Of a stretch of 64,000 nucleotides of DNA, positions 23,765 to 36,731 are shown in pieces (position 1 is the first letter of the stretch; every line of letters starts with the position of its first letter). Position numbers and translations under genes: made by a program. The notes under the pieces are model-generated. The model did no database searches and was not told where the DNA came from. It was given only the letters and a program-made list of their open reading frames with translations. Origin of the DNA: Dicaeum eximium (taxonomy: Eukaryota > Chordata > Aves > Passeriformes > Dicaeidae). The DNA is taken from assembly GCA_013396995.1 (NCBI GenBank), contig VWZP01005794.1, positions 48,284-112,283 of the forward strand, written 5' to 3'.

Positions 23765-25292
23765 TGTAAACAACTTTGCTCTGAGGTATGGATTCCAGAA
23801 ATCTATTTTACAACAAAGCAAACGTAGTGTTGAATGAAAGGCATTACACACTGAATGTTTATAAAGGCAAAATAACTACAAACAGACACACCTTAATGGC
23901 ACCCACCACCACCTCCACCACTTTCACTAAATAACACAGGTTCACACACCTGCTCCTAAATATATCCCAGCATGTTTAAGCAGTCCCACCTACCATTTGT
24001 GGACCATCCTATCTCAATGCAAAGTACATGAGAATTGCTCCAACTTCCGAAGAACAAACCAACCCTACACCAACACTCCATCTCCTGAAAAAACCCCAAA
24101 ACCCCAGCCACCCACACAAAACACAGAACCCTATAGACCACATCATGTCAGGCTCTGCTCTCTGTAAGCATGCACACCCCTCACAGACTTTCTAAATAGA
24201 AAGCCATTGGGTGTATAATTTCTGCTTCTTTCCCTACCTCTCTGGCCTTTCTCCTTGAGTACATTTCTCATCCAGGCACAACACCAAGGTCAGCAATAAA
24301 ATTTTTTTTCCCCTTCCATAAAAGGTTTCAATGGCAGAGTCAAGTACATTTACTCTAGTGTAACTTCTACATCTAATCACAAAAACCCCAGCTATTTGTA
24401 ATTTAGCCAACTACAATCCAAATAGAATTTACATCTCGGTAAGCTGTAATAAATATTTAGTCAAATTTTAGGGGGAGCAAGATACTTCAAACAGGAGAAA
24501 AAAATAATGTCAGGCATCAAACTCCACTTGCAATTAATATTTCCCTTACTGATAAACATATATGATGAAAGAAAACATACCCACTTTAAAAAAAGCCGTC
24601 TTTTCCCAGTAAAACATCAAAATATTTGCAAAAAAATTATGTTGAGAAAAACAAAAATAAGAAAAGGATTTTAATAACCTCAAGATCTCTAACAATCAAT
24701 GCTTCTCTGAAACAAGAAAAAGGAAAGAAATGGTGTGCTTTTCTGTGAGAATTACTATGTTTAATACGTGATATGGCCATTTAAAAAACCCAGCAAAACA
24801 AAAACCCCCCAAAACTAAGGAACTCTACTCACATTTCAACAACCATTATAATCCTGCCCCAAGTCTCCTGAGAGATGGAAATAGCAGTCCTTGAAGCAAT
24901 ATTCTCTATTCAAAACCACCTGTCACTGATGTCTACCAAGTGTCCACATTTGCTTTGCAGTTTAATCTCTCCAATAGAAAGTCTCCTGTTGTCCCACTAG
25001 ATCACCCCTGGTACAGCACAACTTTTCTATAACTTTTTACTAGCAATTATAGTCAATAATGTACACTACACCAGCATCAATACCTTAACTCTACCCTTCA
25101 GCAGCTGGAACATCATTCTCTATACATTCGGTATTCTGTATACATATACATTCTGTCCCTTTATGACAGTGTTATTTTGGGGTGGCACAAACTTTCAAGA
25201 ACGATGACTAAAGCTTTCAAGATGCAATTGCCAATATTTAGTGGCAACAAATTAAGAGTTCAAATTAAGTATGTCCCATACAGAACCAATAC
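23765..25292. other. Intron, no gene seen
   Basis: AT-rich with A/C-rich tracts. Nothing further supported before the exon at 25293. Confidence 0.7.
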
Positions 25293-25348
25293 CTTGTTGA
25301 TAACACACAGAATGGCAGCAGTAGTACCTCTAGCCCTGTCACGAATCA
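25293..25348 (-). CDS. Coding exon 2 of an unrecognised gene
   Basis: Seen: 56-bp exon on the minus strand. The acceptor has a long pyrimidine tract (TTTGTTTTTCACTTGCTC followed by ACGTACCAG) and the donor is AACAAG|GTATTG. Two of three frames contain a stop at once; the open one reads IRDRARGTTAAILCVINK, preceded by a split Val codon whose first base G comes from exon 1. It ends in phase 0. The segment is basic and then hydrophobic, which could be the start of a membrane or helical region, but one exon is too short to decide. Product not recognised. Confidence 0.65.
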
Positions 25349-26749
25349 CTGGTACGTGAGCAAGTGAAAAACAAAGAGCCCCACAAAACCAATAAAAAAC
25401 CAAAATGCACTTTCTCAGCTACTTCTGTCGCAGCCTTTCCTGGCAGAGTGAAGTGCATTTCACCTACCTGCTCTACTGGCTTTTCACTATTTAGATTCTC
25501 TTCACTGACAATCAGACCCATGACCTACAAGCTGTTGACCATCCCATTTATTCTGCATTACGGCCAAGTTCCAGACAAATAAAAAGCTTCACTGTTCTAC
25601 TGTAGCGCAGACAAAAATCCATCTTCAGCATTTCAACATAATCTTACAAAAAAAGAGCAAAACTAATCTTAAAGAGAAGCAGCTAAACCTCCTTTCTCAG
25701 CTCTTTTATAGGATACCTGTCTTTTCAAAAATATACATAGTTTCACAATAGAAAGTCAACAGTTTTCATATATCCTACGGGCTGCAGAGGCCGATCAGAA
25801 GAAGTTTTAAACTCTTCCAGTTTTTTATTTCCTCCCAGGGGAGCATGTGACATCCTTGTATTTCTCACTGTATTTTCTTCCCGATCTTAAGTCACGGCTC
25901 CTTAGAACGACTGAATAAAACATGAATGACTTCCAACTTTACCATATAAAGTCAGACATTCAGCGTGGTCATTTTAGCTTTCTCTGACACGCTACTAAAA
26001 CAAGCAGCTCTTTATCTGACCTTCAGTTTTAAACAATTTGAGAGCTTTAGAATTCAGTTCCCCCATTCTCAGCTCTAGAGCCATACATTCATTCAGAAGT
26101 GCATGAACTCACTCTTCCTAATTCACTTTCTTCCAGAAAACATCAATTTGTAATTCACATCCCCAAAGCGTAGAAGCAAAAGTTACTCCTCCCTTTCTCA
26201 CAACGAATCTGCATCTAAACCATAGAGAACACTACTGTTTGTTTATGCCTCCTTCAAACGATCTCTACTTACAGTGTGTCAGCAAACAGCCTAAACATTA
26301 ACTCTCGCTTATCAGTTTCACTCTCAAATTGTTATCCTCCCATGAAGTCCTCCAGTTTCAGGATGCTGGAACTGTCTGAAAACGCAAAAGCCAAGCACAG
26401 GATGCAAGCATCCAGCTCTCTCACAGCTCAGCTCTACTCGACACCTCTTAAAAATGAAATATTACTCATGGAACACCTGTATTTTGATTATTGCGTTCTT
26501 CCTGTGCCGTGTCTTATAAAACATTTAGATGAACGGAACTGACTGAAGCCGTGCCTGGATAGGAGAAGGCTTTTACTTTATTGTTTGCAAGCACAGTTAT
26601 TTCAGAAGTGAGCTAACTCGCTTTAAATAAGCCGAAATAGAGGATCACTGACAAGTAAGCACGCATGTATGTGCATATTGAGGAAAAAAGATAATCGTAA
26701 AATACTTTGTGATTAGAGAAGTAAATTGTATTTACTCTCTCCCCACCCC
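25349..26749. other. Intron 1 of the minus-strand gene, no further exon seen
   Basis: AT-rich approach to the CpG island. An 88-codon plus-strand frame at 26276-26542 is judged chance. Confidence 0.6.
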
Positions 26750-27127
26750 AAGCAGGAATACTCGCCTGGGGAACAGAACCCGCCCCGGCCGCTCCGAGCC
26801 CGAGGGCCGGACAGAGGCGGGGAGGGCTCGGCCCCGGAGCCCCGCGCCCCCCGAGCCCCGCCCGTGCGCCGGGCAGGCTCCGCCGAGGCCGCTTTAGCGC
26901 CGCCGCCCCTCGGTGCCGGGCTCGCCCGGCTTCTCACCGCCCGCCCCGCGGGAAGGGCGCCCAGGAGGGAACCCGCGAGTGCCGCGGTGCGCCCGGGCCG
27001 GAGCGCACCTCGGCTGAGGGCAGCCGCGCCCGGGGCCGTCACCGCCGTTCCCAGCTCCCTCCGTCACCAGCCCGCGAAGCAGCGCGGCGGGACCGACCAC
27101 CCCCGATCCCTCACGGCGCGGCCTCAC

Positions 27128-27149
27128 CGTTCCTCCTGCTCCCGGCCAT
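27128..27149 (-). CDS. First coding exon with start codon, in the CpG island
   Basis: Seen: on the minus strand an ATG (complement of 27147-27149) in the context GCC-ATG-GC opens a frame MAGSRRN and runs into the donor AACG|GTGAGG. The leftover G joins the TG that opens the exon at 25293-25348 to give a Val codon. The 5' UTR and transcription start would lie in or near the N gap at 27186-27936. Why this start: good Kozak-like context, correct phase, and a position inside the CpG island. A second, more distal minus-strand donor-like site (GCG|GTGAGA at 26936-26937) could belong to an alternative first exon. With the five other exons the frame totals 414 bp, 138 codons, with no stop. Confidence 0.6.
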
Positions 27150-27185
27150 GGCCCCGCGGCCCCTCCGAGCCGGCCCCGCGGCCCC

Positions 27186-27936
27186 NNNNNNNNNNNNNNN
27201 NNNNNNNNNNNNNNNNNNNNNNNNNNNNNNNNNNNNNNNNNNNNNNNNNNNNNNNNNNNNNNNNNNNNNNNNNNNNNNNNNNNNNNNNNNNNNNNNNNNN
27301 NNNNNNNNNNNNNNNNNNNNNNNNNNNNNNNNNNNNNNNNNNNNNNNNNNNNNNNNNNNNNNNNNNNNNNNNNNNNNNNNNNNNNNNNNNNNNNNNNNNN
27401 NNNNNNNNNNNNNNNNNNNNNNNNNNNNNNNNNNNNNNNNNNNNNNNNNNNNNNNNNNNNNNNNNNNNNNNNNNNNNNNNNNNNNNNNNNNNNNNNNNNN
27501 NNNNNNNNNNNNNNNNNNNNNNNNNNNNNNNNNNNNNNNNNNNNNNNNNNNNNNNNNNNNNNNNNNNNNNNNNNNNNNNNNNNNNNNNNNNNNNNNNNNN
27601 NNNNNNNNNNNNNNNNNNNNNNNNNNNNNNNNNNNNNNNNNNNNNNNNNNNNNNNNNNNNNNNNNNNNNNNNNNNNNNNNNNNNNNNNNNNNNNNNNNNN
27701 NNNNNNNNNNNNNNNNNNNNNNNNNNNNNNNNNNNNNNNNNNNNNNNNNNNNNNNNNNNNNNNNNNNNNNNNNNNNNNNNNNNNNNNNNNNNNNNNNNNN
27801 NNNNNNNNNNNNNNNNNNNNNNNNNNNNNNNNNNNNNNNNNNNNNNNNNNNNNNNNNNNNNNNNNNNNNNNNNNNNNNNNNNNNNNNNNNNNNNNNNNNN
27901 NNNNNNNNNNNNNNNNNNNNNNNNNNNNNNNNNNNN
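27186..27936. other. Assembly gap of 751 N
   Basis: Unresolved bases in the heart of the CpG island. The transcription start(s), 5' UTR of the minus-strand gene and any further first exons probably lie here. The non-round length suggests an estimated gap size. Confidence 0.98.
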
Positions 27937-28095
27937 GCGGGCGCGCCCCCGAGCGCGGGGGTGGGTGCCGGGCGCGTCTGCTGCGCTGCCCTCGGTTACC
28001 GGGGCGATCACGGGTGGCTCTCGCCGCGCAGAGGGCGGCGTTCGCGGGCGGGTTGGCTGGGCGCCTCCGCGGTCGTTTGAAACACCGTCTGCCGG

Positions 28096-28210
28096 AGAAA
28101 TAAAATAATTACCCGGCGTCGCCGCTCCGCCAGGCTTCTGCCGGCGCTCCGGAGGGACGGCCCGGCCCCCGGGGGCGGTGGGGCGGCAGCCCAGGAGGGG
28201 CGGGCGGCAG
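28096..28210 (+). other. Putative first exon end of a divergent plus-strand transcript
   Basis: Seen: GC-rich sequence ending in the near-perfect splice donor GGCAG|GTGAGT at 28210/28211. The left boundary is arbitrary, since the transcription start may be in the gap. No clear ATG with a good context precedes the donor, so the exon may be non-coding or a 5' UTR. Inference: the island directs transcription to the right as well. I could not identify the next exon with confidence in the 36 kb to the right. Confidence 0.4.
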
Positions 28211-28283
28211 GTGAGTCCCACACGTTCCCCGCGCCGCGGGTGCGCCCGGCTCGGCGCGGCGGGAGAGTCCGCGGGCGCGCCCC

Positions 28284-28284
28284 N
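28284..28284. other. Single N in CpG island
   Basis: One undetermined base within a GC-rich run (GCGCGCCCC before, CCCGACC after); another sign of poor coverage here. Confidence 0.8.
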
Positions 28285-28345
28285 CCCGACCCGCTGCTAT
28301 GGGACCTGCCCCGGATCGGTCCGGGGCAGGAGAGCGGGAAGACCC

Positions 28346-31300
28346 TTGCAGCCGGCGCGAAGTGTAGAAAAGGGACTTTCTTTTACCGCCCCGCTTTCTG
28401 TCGCCTTCGTAACCTAATTCCTGCCGCTGCTGGTGTCCCAGTTCTAACAGCGGTGCCGGTGCCGTACGGCTTGGCGTTTAGCCATAAATCCATATAGAAG
28501 TGCTTCGGCCTCAACTTCCCTCAAATTGAAAGGGTTCTAATTTATGGCGACAACCTTCTGTTTGTTTCCAATTTTGCTTCGTTACGGCACATTCTTACAC
28601 AGGCTTAATGTGACTTGGGAGCAGGTGGTACTTGAATCTCTTCCAAATTCAAGCCCTGAGAAGGCGACCAAGTGCTCTCGTCACCTTAGGTGGTGTGAGC
28701 CCAAGATCGTGGCTGCGAAAGCAAGCGCCTTTCTTAGCGCTGGAGTGTTTTGTAACTATTTCTCTCTGCTTCACAGTAGCAACACAAGTGGAACGCTTAC
28801 AAAATTTGAAACACTGGCTACCTCTAGCCATTTAGGTAGTAGGTGACTGCAAGCGGGCATCCTGCGAGGAGCAATGCTCACCTCAATGTGACCGAGTGCA
28901 GATCCAAATGCAGATGATGGAGCAATCTCATGTGGAGTCTTAGTAACTGAATGTTTTCTACTGTGGGATGTGTCAAGGGGCCATACTGATGGTACTGGGC
29001 GTTTTGAAAAGCAGCTTGGGGGTAGAGCAGAGGATGGATGGTAATATTTTATAATGCATGTGTATTTGAGGTATCAGCTGTTCACATCTCTGATTTCTTG
29101 CATTTTCATCTTTGTGTTTTATCTGGAAAACAGGTAAAATAGGAATAGTAGAAGTTTTATATTTCTGTGCTTTCAGCAATATAGCAATACTTTCAAGTTA
29201 TTTCCAGATGGTTTGCACAAAACCCTTTCTCTCAGAACTGCAAGTTTTAATTTTATTGTGTGTGGCTATTTTTACAGTGCTAAGCAGATCATATAATTTA
29301 TGTTTCAAAGGTTCTTCCCCCATCATTTTGCCTGCTTTTCAAAATGTGTGTTATGTGGTTAAAATGGACTCAGACAATGTTTAATACTTTTATGAATTAC
29401 AATGTTATACATTGGAGATTTAATTCTGAGTGCTTGAGGCAGACCCTGTGTGATCTGACATAATATTCCTAAGTTAAAGAATGCATTTATTATGCCATTG
29501 TTCAGTAACACATGAACTAAAATCTAGGATTGCCAAATAAATTTGTTGATTTTATTTTAGTTGTTTTTTTTTTTTTAGCTTTTCATTTTAGTACTATAAA
29601 GTGCTATTTGCATTTAGTTAGTCATATATCTAGTTTGCACTGGAATGGTTTAGGGCATACTTCTAATAACTTTGTAGAATTTCCAGTCCCTCTGAAATGA
29701 GTTTAAATTCCTGGTGCAAATTGAAATTACACTTAGAGTGAAGTCATAAATGCTTTAAACAAGCATTTAACAATCAGCAAATATAGACTGCTCTTCACAA
29801 AGGTGTTGAGGAGAATGTGTTTTGTCTATGTAACACATAAAACCACAGTCAAATCCAAGACTTGCAGAATCAATGGTAATACCCATAATGAGTTAATGCG
29901 ATTGGGATTTCACATTTGTGTATGGCAGGATCCCACAAATATTAGTAGTGATACTGTTGGCAATGCCAAGCTGTTGAAACAAAAAGTTACCAAAGCAAGA
30001 CAGAAATGTCAAGGTCTATTGTGGCAAACTAAAGGTTATATTCTAAATTAATTCCAATACATGAAACAAGTTAGTTCAATAATAAATGGTGCATGTGATA
30101 TAAGAAATATATCCCTGAACAGAGGGATTCCTACCTGATCCTGAGGAAAGCTTGCATTTCTAGTTTCCACTGTGTCTGAACATCAAGCAGCATTCTGCCC
30201 AGAGGGTACCCTCTGCAAGCTCCCCTGAACATTGCCTGTCTGGATGACTGAATTTCAGCTTGACTGTGAGCTTTGCCTGGCTAAATTGCGGACTTTGGAG
30301 TAATTATTGACATGTTTTTTTTGTGCTTTAACAAGCACGGTAAAATGTTATTTTACACCTGCCTTTGGCAAGAACTTTTTTTCCCTATTTGTAATTACAC
30401 ATAGTCAAAGCAATTTTCTTGTATAACTATGATAATCCTATGAGAAGTTTTGGTAATAAAAAGAACATAACCCCTTAAATAATCTGCTGATTTTTTTATG
30501 AGGTATACCATTGGGGGCCCTTTGAATCTGCATCAGTCAAACAGAAACATCTGTTTTGGTTCTACTCCATGAACAAGACAAGTCTTATTTGCTGCTTCAC
30601 TTAATCAGTACAGTGAATTTGTTTATATCTAACCAAGCATGGTGAATGAGAGGACTACTAATGCAAAGTGGTCCTCTCATTCTCATCAATGAAAGTTAGT
30701 GTTAGCCCATCAATTGTGATTGTATTTAAAAAAGACTTTCAGTTCTTAGAAATGTATTACATGGGCCAAAATATCCCATTGAATTGAAAATGTTCTGTTT
30801 GCTAAATGGGTAGTTTTGTTTGAATAGCTACAGGAAAAAAAAATATACACATATTAGTTCAGTTTGCCTTGCAAAAATTCCTAGTCATCCACGAACCATA
30901 TGGCTTTCTTACCTCTAGTAGAGAAATAGCTCTCAGCATGGCAGATACAGTATGTCAACAGCTATGATCAAATATAAGTAGAAGTGGGCATGGATGAATC
31001 AGAATCTCTTTTAAAGTAGACTTCTTGGAGAACACAACTTCCCATATTTCAGCCCATATATATCTCCATTATAGATCTATATTTCCCGGAACAGATTATA
31101 GTTCATCACAACTACTTTCTGTTGGAGAGGCTGAAATGATTCATTAAAGTAAAATAAGTACTCTTCCCATGATATTTATTTAGAAAATGTCAAGTAGCAG
31201 TTTATTCATTTAGTACACGCTCGGTTGTGATGAGAGGATGGAAATCACTGCAGTTAGATTTCTCAATCAGTGTTTCCACGCATGCATATATATTTGGTCT

Positions 31301-33677
31301 CACTTTGCTTTTATGTTTCTCACTGTACTCTCTTAAATACATCTTTTGTGCATAAAATTTACTTATCTTCCATGCATTTTCATTTCATATTTCTCACATT
31401 TCTCTGCCCTTGCCAGTTTTGAAAATGAACAGCAAATAACTTCCAAAATGGCATTGGCCTTAAGCCCTCTAAATTTTTTGTGGCTTTATAAGCATATATT
31501 CCTATGATGTAAAAAGACTTTCTTTCTATTTTTGATAGTAAAGGTAGAATACACCAGCAGTTAGCAAAAATATATGAGGTATACCACGGATGAAGGCTTT
31601 CATCTCACAGGGGGAATCAGTGTCTGTTATCTTCAGGAGATGCTGCAACCACTGTGTGTAGATAAATTGACAGTAGTGAATCATCTCAAAAATATGATCA
31701 AATGCATAAATCCAGCAAGCCAAAAATCAGTAATTTAGAGATTCAGACTTTGCACAAATAATAGAAAGAGCTAAAATATACACCAGAGCTTTCTGTCTAT
31801 CTACAGCTCCCCGTCTTGGGTCCTTCATAGCTTCTCCTTCTCCATGCAAAATTCTTCCACCAGTCTCAGTTTTGAATCTTCCATCTTAAATGCTGTCTTT
31901 AAAAAGTAAATTTGTTATGTCAGAAGAAAGAAGAGCATCTTAGTGTTGTCAGATTGACCTGATCTCATTCTGAACACAAAAGTTCTTCCATTTCAAAGTT
32001 TACTCTAGAAAATATAAAGGTTAAATTTTGATAATGACATTGTAAGCAGTTAGGAAAGCATAAAACTAAGACACAGATTTTGGGAGAAGTTGAACACCAC
32101 TCTAGTGCAGTGGTCAATTAAGGTGTTTCTGATATGTATTTAATCTTGGAAGCTGAGAGGCTCCTTGAGGAGTGTTCAGCCTCTGGCATGCTGCCTTTCA
32201 GAGGAAACAACTCCTCTGCGTTGTCCTGGAGAGGCAGCAGGTCAGTATTGAGAGAAACAATTCAAAACTATCTTTATCATCTTTCTCCTTTAATTTAGGT
32301 GATACTGTATTTTCAGTAATCTCTAAGGTGTGGTGAGAATGCAAATTAATTGTTTAGGCTTGTCTGGAATCTAATTTCCCTCAGCATACAAATATTTTTT
32401 TAAATGTTGATTTTCTTAATGAAATTTATTTTTGTGCATTGGAGGTCAACTGAATAATTTTCCTGTGATTCTTTGCTTGCTGTTGGTATGGCTTGTATTG
32501 TGAAACTTTTAAATGCCTTAATAATGGTTTGCAAATTACATATAATGAAATATCACCAAAGTCTCCAGCAATTCTCCTAGTTTTGCATCTGGATAAGCTG
32601 GTGACTTTTCATAGAAAACAGACACAGTATTATTAATGATGCAGATAACCAAGCTACCCTTAAAGGGAACTTTGTCCAAACCATTTCACTCTCATGTGGT
32701 GCCTTTTAGAGCTTGTGCAGCTGCAAGAATACAAAAGTATGCTATTGTATTATTCTGTGCTTTTCTGGCAATGAGGAGTAGAACAAACTTCTCAGCTTTC
32801 ACACCTTGCCTTCTATTTCACAGGTAGCCTATAAAACTAATACTGAACAAATAGCTTCAATAGCCACAAGTGGGAGGTTACTTTTTAACCTTTTTTTTCC
32901 CCCTGAAGAGCAGACAGCAGTGAAAGAATCTCAAGTAGTTACTACACCTTTTATTTCTTATATTCTAAAAATGGGGGAGCAAGGAAAAAAACCCCAGAGG
33001 ATCTTCCACTTCCACATCCTTGTTGATTTATGGATTAATAAGTCATTGGGATATAAAGCTACAGAGCATAAACACTCATTCTCTTGAATTTGTCTAAGCA
33101 GAGTCCAAGTAAGATAGAAGACAACAGTTTTGCTTCATTCATGCAGAGTGAAATTCTTTCCAAAGAGCATCAATATAAGGCCACCTTTTTCCTCTGCACA
33201 ACAGCAGATTTCACTTAAATGAAAAAATATAATCTTTAGTTTTAGAGTTTGATTACAGTTATCTTCCCTGATCAGCAGGAAGGAGGACAATGCTTCCTTT
33301 TACTCCTTTGATTCACTTCCCTTATCTTGCAACATTTCAAATCCTGCATAGCTGAAGCTACAAGAAGAATATTTTTTAATGCTAGAAAAGGAAATGGAAA
33401 AGTATATCCAAATGTCTTGAAAAAACGATGTATCTATCTCAATTCTTAACCAGGCTTCCTCATGATGACACAATGTAGAAGAAATAACATGTAAACTTAA
33501 GAATGTGTGCTTATTTTTTTTAATTTGGCTATGAAGACCATCACAGCAAGAAGATGCTGCGTATCAGTGAGAAGTATTAATATCCTCCAGCTGGGAAGAT
33601 GATGGGCTCATTGGTAGGAATGACATGAGCTTCACCTTCCCTCTGGAGGAGAGCTCAAGCCCCTCTGATGTTTCCAG
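28346..33677. other. AT-rich, gene-poor DNA
   Basis: CpG shore to about 28750, including a modest CpG cluster at about 28660-28745, then ordinary AT-rich DNA. A perfect 12-bp inverted repeat lies at 30644-30655/30671-30682. No exon supported. May be the first intron of the divergent plus-strand transcript. Confidence 0.6.
30644..30682. repeat. Inverted repeat, 12-bp arms, 15-base loop
   Basis: GAATGAGAGGAC at 30644-30655 pairs exactly with GTCCTCTCATTC at 30671-30682. Confidence 0.85.
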
Positions 33678-33803
33678 CCCTTTCTGGCAGCAGGACATGA
33701 AACTGATCTTTTCTTTGATGGTGACTTGTGGCTTTGTTATCTAGCATCTGGCCTGGTTTTGGGCTATTTTGGGATTATCTTTGCCATAATGTTTTACTTA
33801 AAG
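33678..33803 (+). other. Exon-like segment encoding a hydrophobic stretch
   Basis: Seen: acceptor-like TGATGTTTCCAG, then 126 bp open in one frame, then a strong donor AAAG|GTAAGA. The frame ends with LASGLVLGYFGIIFAIMFY, which looks like a membrane span. Inference: possibly an exon of the divergent plus-strand transcript or a relic exon; no partner exon found, so it may be chance. Confidence 0.2.
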
Positions 33804-36731
33804 GTAAGAAATTGAAAAAATATGATTGTTAAGTGTTCCTGTTATGCATTGTATACATGATAAATTTATTTTTATTTGAATCTGAGATTTTGATCTCAGC
33901 TATTTGAGGGCCTGTTTACAAATACTGTCACTTGGAGGTAGCTACTATAGCTTATATTCATAACACAAAAGTCTAAAATTAGTTTTCAGAGCTAGATAAA
34001 TTATTGGATTTAAGATAATAACTTAAATATATAATATATTCATTTTAAATAACTAGTGTAGATGATTTGCTTTCCTTAGTAACTTAATAGAAATTTAAAT
34101 ATACTCTTTTTCTTTCTGGAATTCAGACAAATAAACTGGAATGCTCTTTTCTTCCCCTCAGTTTTAGTAGACTGAGAAATCAAAATGTTACATGTAGCTT
34201 AGGCATGGCTCCTTCATAACAGTTTATTGACACTCCAGTTTACTACAATTTGTAGATCAGAGTAATTTTGTCACAAAGTCCTGCAGTTTATAGCGTTATA
34301 TGCAGAAAAGGCTGCAGTACATATAAGAATGCAGCATTACTTTTGTTGCCAGTCCTGAAATGCATTGGATTCTTAGTGCCTCCCATCTCGATACATGTCA
34401 GCTCTCACTCATTTTGCAAGAGGTGAGTATAGCAAGTGAGGTGTTTCAGAAAAAAAATACTTTTTATGAAGTTGAAAAGGGATGCAATTAGTTATGATAT
34501 CATGTACTTTTATAATAATATACATGGTAACTAATTTGATAACAGTTTTCTTAAGTGATAATTTATAATGTACTCCTCAAAAAATCTTAACATGACGCAT
34601 CTAGGGGAGAAATTGTTTCTGTGATACTTTTCAGTCTCATCTCCTTTAGTAAAATTATGCACTCTTATATTCACTGACCTTTCTCATGAAAATTTGAGCT
34701 ATCTACACTGCAAGGTTTCAGCTGCAACAAGATTTAGAAAGTTATACATTATTTTATTAATTCAAAGGCACATTGTGACATTTGAAAGTAAGGAAATAGA
34801 GGACCAAAATATTAAAACAGGTCTAAATAGTTAATTAAATATTTTAAAGTTGTTATTTTTCTTTTCAAATTAAAAACTGATAGATTAATTTTGGACTCTG
34901 CTTCCCAGATTTTTTCTCTTTTCCCCTCATTAATGTTTCTCTATAGCTAAAATAACTTGCTAAAGGTGTCAGAAATCAGTAGAAATATTCTTATGTCCAC
35001 CAGTAAAATACCTCATATAGTAAGGTGTGTTCAGTCTGTGAGTAATTTATAGTGCAGTTAATGTTCTTTTATATTGTTTTGTTTTGCATTATCTTTTTTT
35101 ATATGTATTTATTTTTCCCCCCTTAATTACTGTATTTCAAAATACCTTTTTCATTTTGTGGTGATTTTTGGTATTGTGCATACATGAGTAAATGTCTCAT
35201 CTGATATATTATTATTTTTATCATGTACTGTGCTTATGATTTGGATCAGTGTGGAAGCCTCTCCAATACTCTTAGTTGTGCATAAGTTATGCAGCATACT
35301 TACTTTGCTAACCAGTGTCAGGTCTCTGATCAATTCCCTGGGATTTTTCTATTTCTTTTTACTTTCCAAGATTATCATGAATTGTTGTTTGAAAAATGAT
35401 GCAGAAAAAGCAAAATACAAAGCTGAGAAGCTCAGTGTATGCTAGGCTGTAGAATAATGCTTTGATCAATAAAATGGAAAAGTTTCTCCTATATAAGCGT
35501 ATCTTATTCAGATGGCATTCTCTTTCAGGAGCTTTCCTGGCATGTTTGTGAGTAATCTATTTAGTTGGACTCCTAAGTAATGTAATACATTTTTCTTTTC
35601 ATTTTTTAAAGAAATATTCAAATGCCTTTTCTGAACTTCGTTTAATAGAATATTTTCTCTGCATTTGTTCATTTCTTTAAATTGCACTCCATTATTTTAA
35701 AACTTTGTGGTATGCTTCTAATGGGATGGGTTTTGGTTTAAAATGTACTGACAAATCCCCATTTGTTACTCCAACATGGACACTGAAGCTTAGCAAAGTA
35801 GTGTGATACCTGAGAATCACAAGAATGTGTAAAGCCTTACATTCTGGAGCCTCAATACAGCCTGGAAATAAAGTCTAACATTTTGCTTCACTGCTAGAAC
35901 AATCAGTGCTCTAGGTGCAGCTTGTTAACATTTGTGTTTTCCTGCACTTCATGTTGCAGTCTATGAGCTGGAGGGTGAACAGACACAGGAGCAAGCCCAG
36001 GTTAATGTTGAGAAAAGGGAGAGTATTATGGAAGGGTTTAGGGATGCATGTGGTACTGCTTGGCACCAGAAGAAAAGAAGACAAATGATCAAGAATATAG
36101 ATGAAAGTTGTCAGAATGTAACACTGTAGAGATCCTAATAGTTCAATACAGGGGATGACTGTTTTGGTTGCCTTGTTCTGGCTATATCTAAGGGGCAGGA
36201 ACAAGCTTCATAACATCCCTTTCCTGAGGTACCACATTTTAGGAACTGCATCATGCAAGACTGAAGACTTTAGTGTTTTCATGAGTATAAGAAAAAATTG
36301 TATGGACTATAGGTAAACAGACATCAGTATTGCATAATGTATCTTGATATATAAAAATTTATAGAAAAGGCTCAGGTGGTATGAGTTAGCTGCCAGGATA
36401 CATTTGGATTGTTCTTTACTTGGAAAACAGATTGCCCATTAAACAGGGTAACTTATATTGAAAAAACCCCAACAAAACCCAAGAAGACATTTACTGAGAG
36501 AAAACATTATTCTGCTATTAACTTCAGTTGCACAACTGCTTCATAAGGATATATAAAATTTGTCTATCCTTTTCAACATCTTTCATGGGGCTGATCCAAG
36601 TTACCCTAAAGAAATATCTTACTTATTATTATCACTGAAATTTGCCATGAAATAATGGCAATGGAATAAACTTTTCCTGTGTTTCTGAGTTTAGAGCACA
36701 AGGAGCAAAGTATTCTTGGCAGCCTGGCTGT

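Larger units (their letters stand above)
26750..28345. promoter_or_regulatory. CpG island, probable bidirectional promoter
   Basis: Seen: abrupt change from AT-rich flanks to very GC- and CpG-rich DNA, with many CGCC, GCGGG and CCGCCC boxes. 751 bases in the middle are unsequenced. A start codon plus donor lies on the minus strand at 27128-27149, and a CAG|GTGAGT donor on the plus strand at 28210/28211. Inference: promoter of the minus-strand gene on the left and of a divergent plus-strand transcript. Very GC-rich promoters in birds are commonly lost from assemblies, which explains the gap. The long frames spanning the gap are artefacts of unspecified bases. Confidence 0.85.

Noticed and set aside
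26726..28221. Frames of 310-460 codons over the CpG island
   Set aside because: Most of their length is undetermined N, and GC-rich DNA is poor in stop codons; not evidence of coding.
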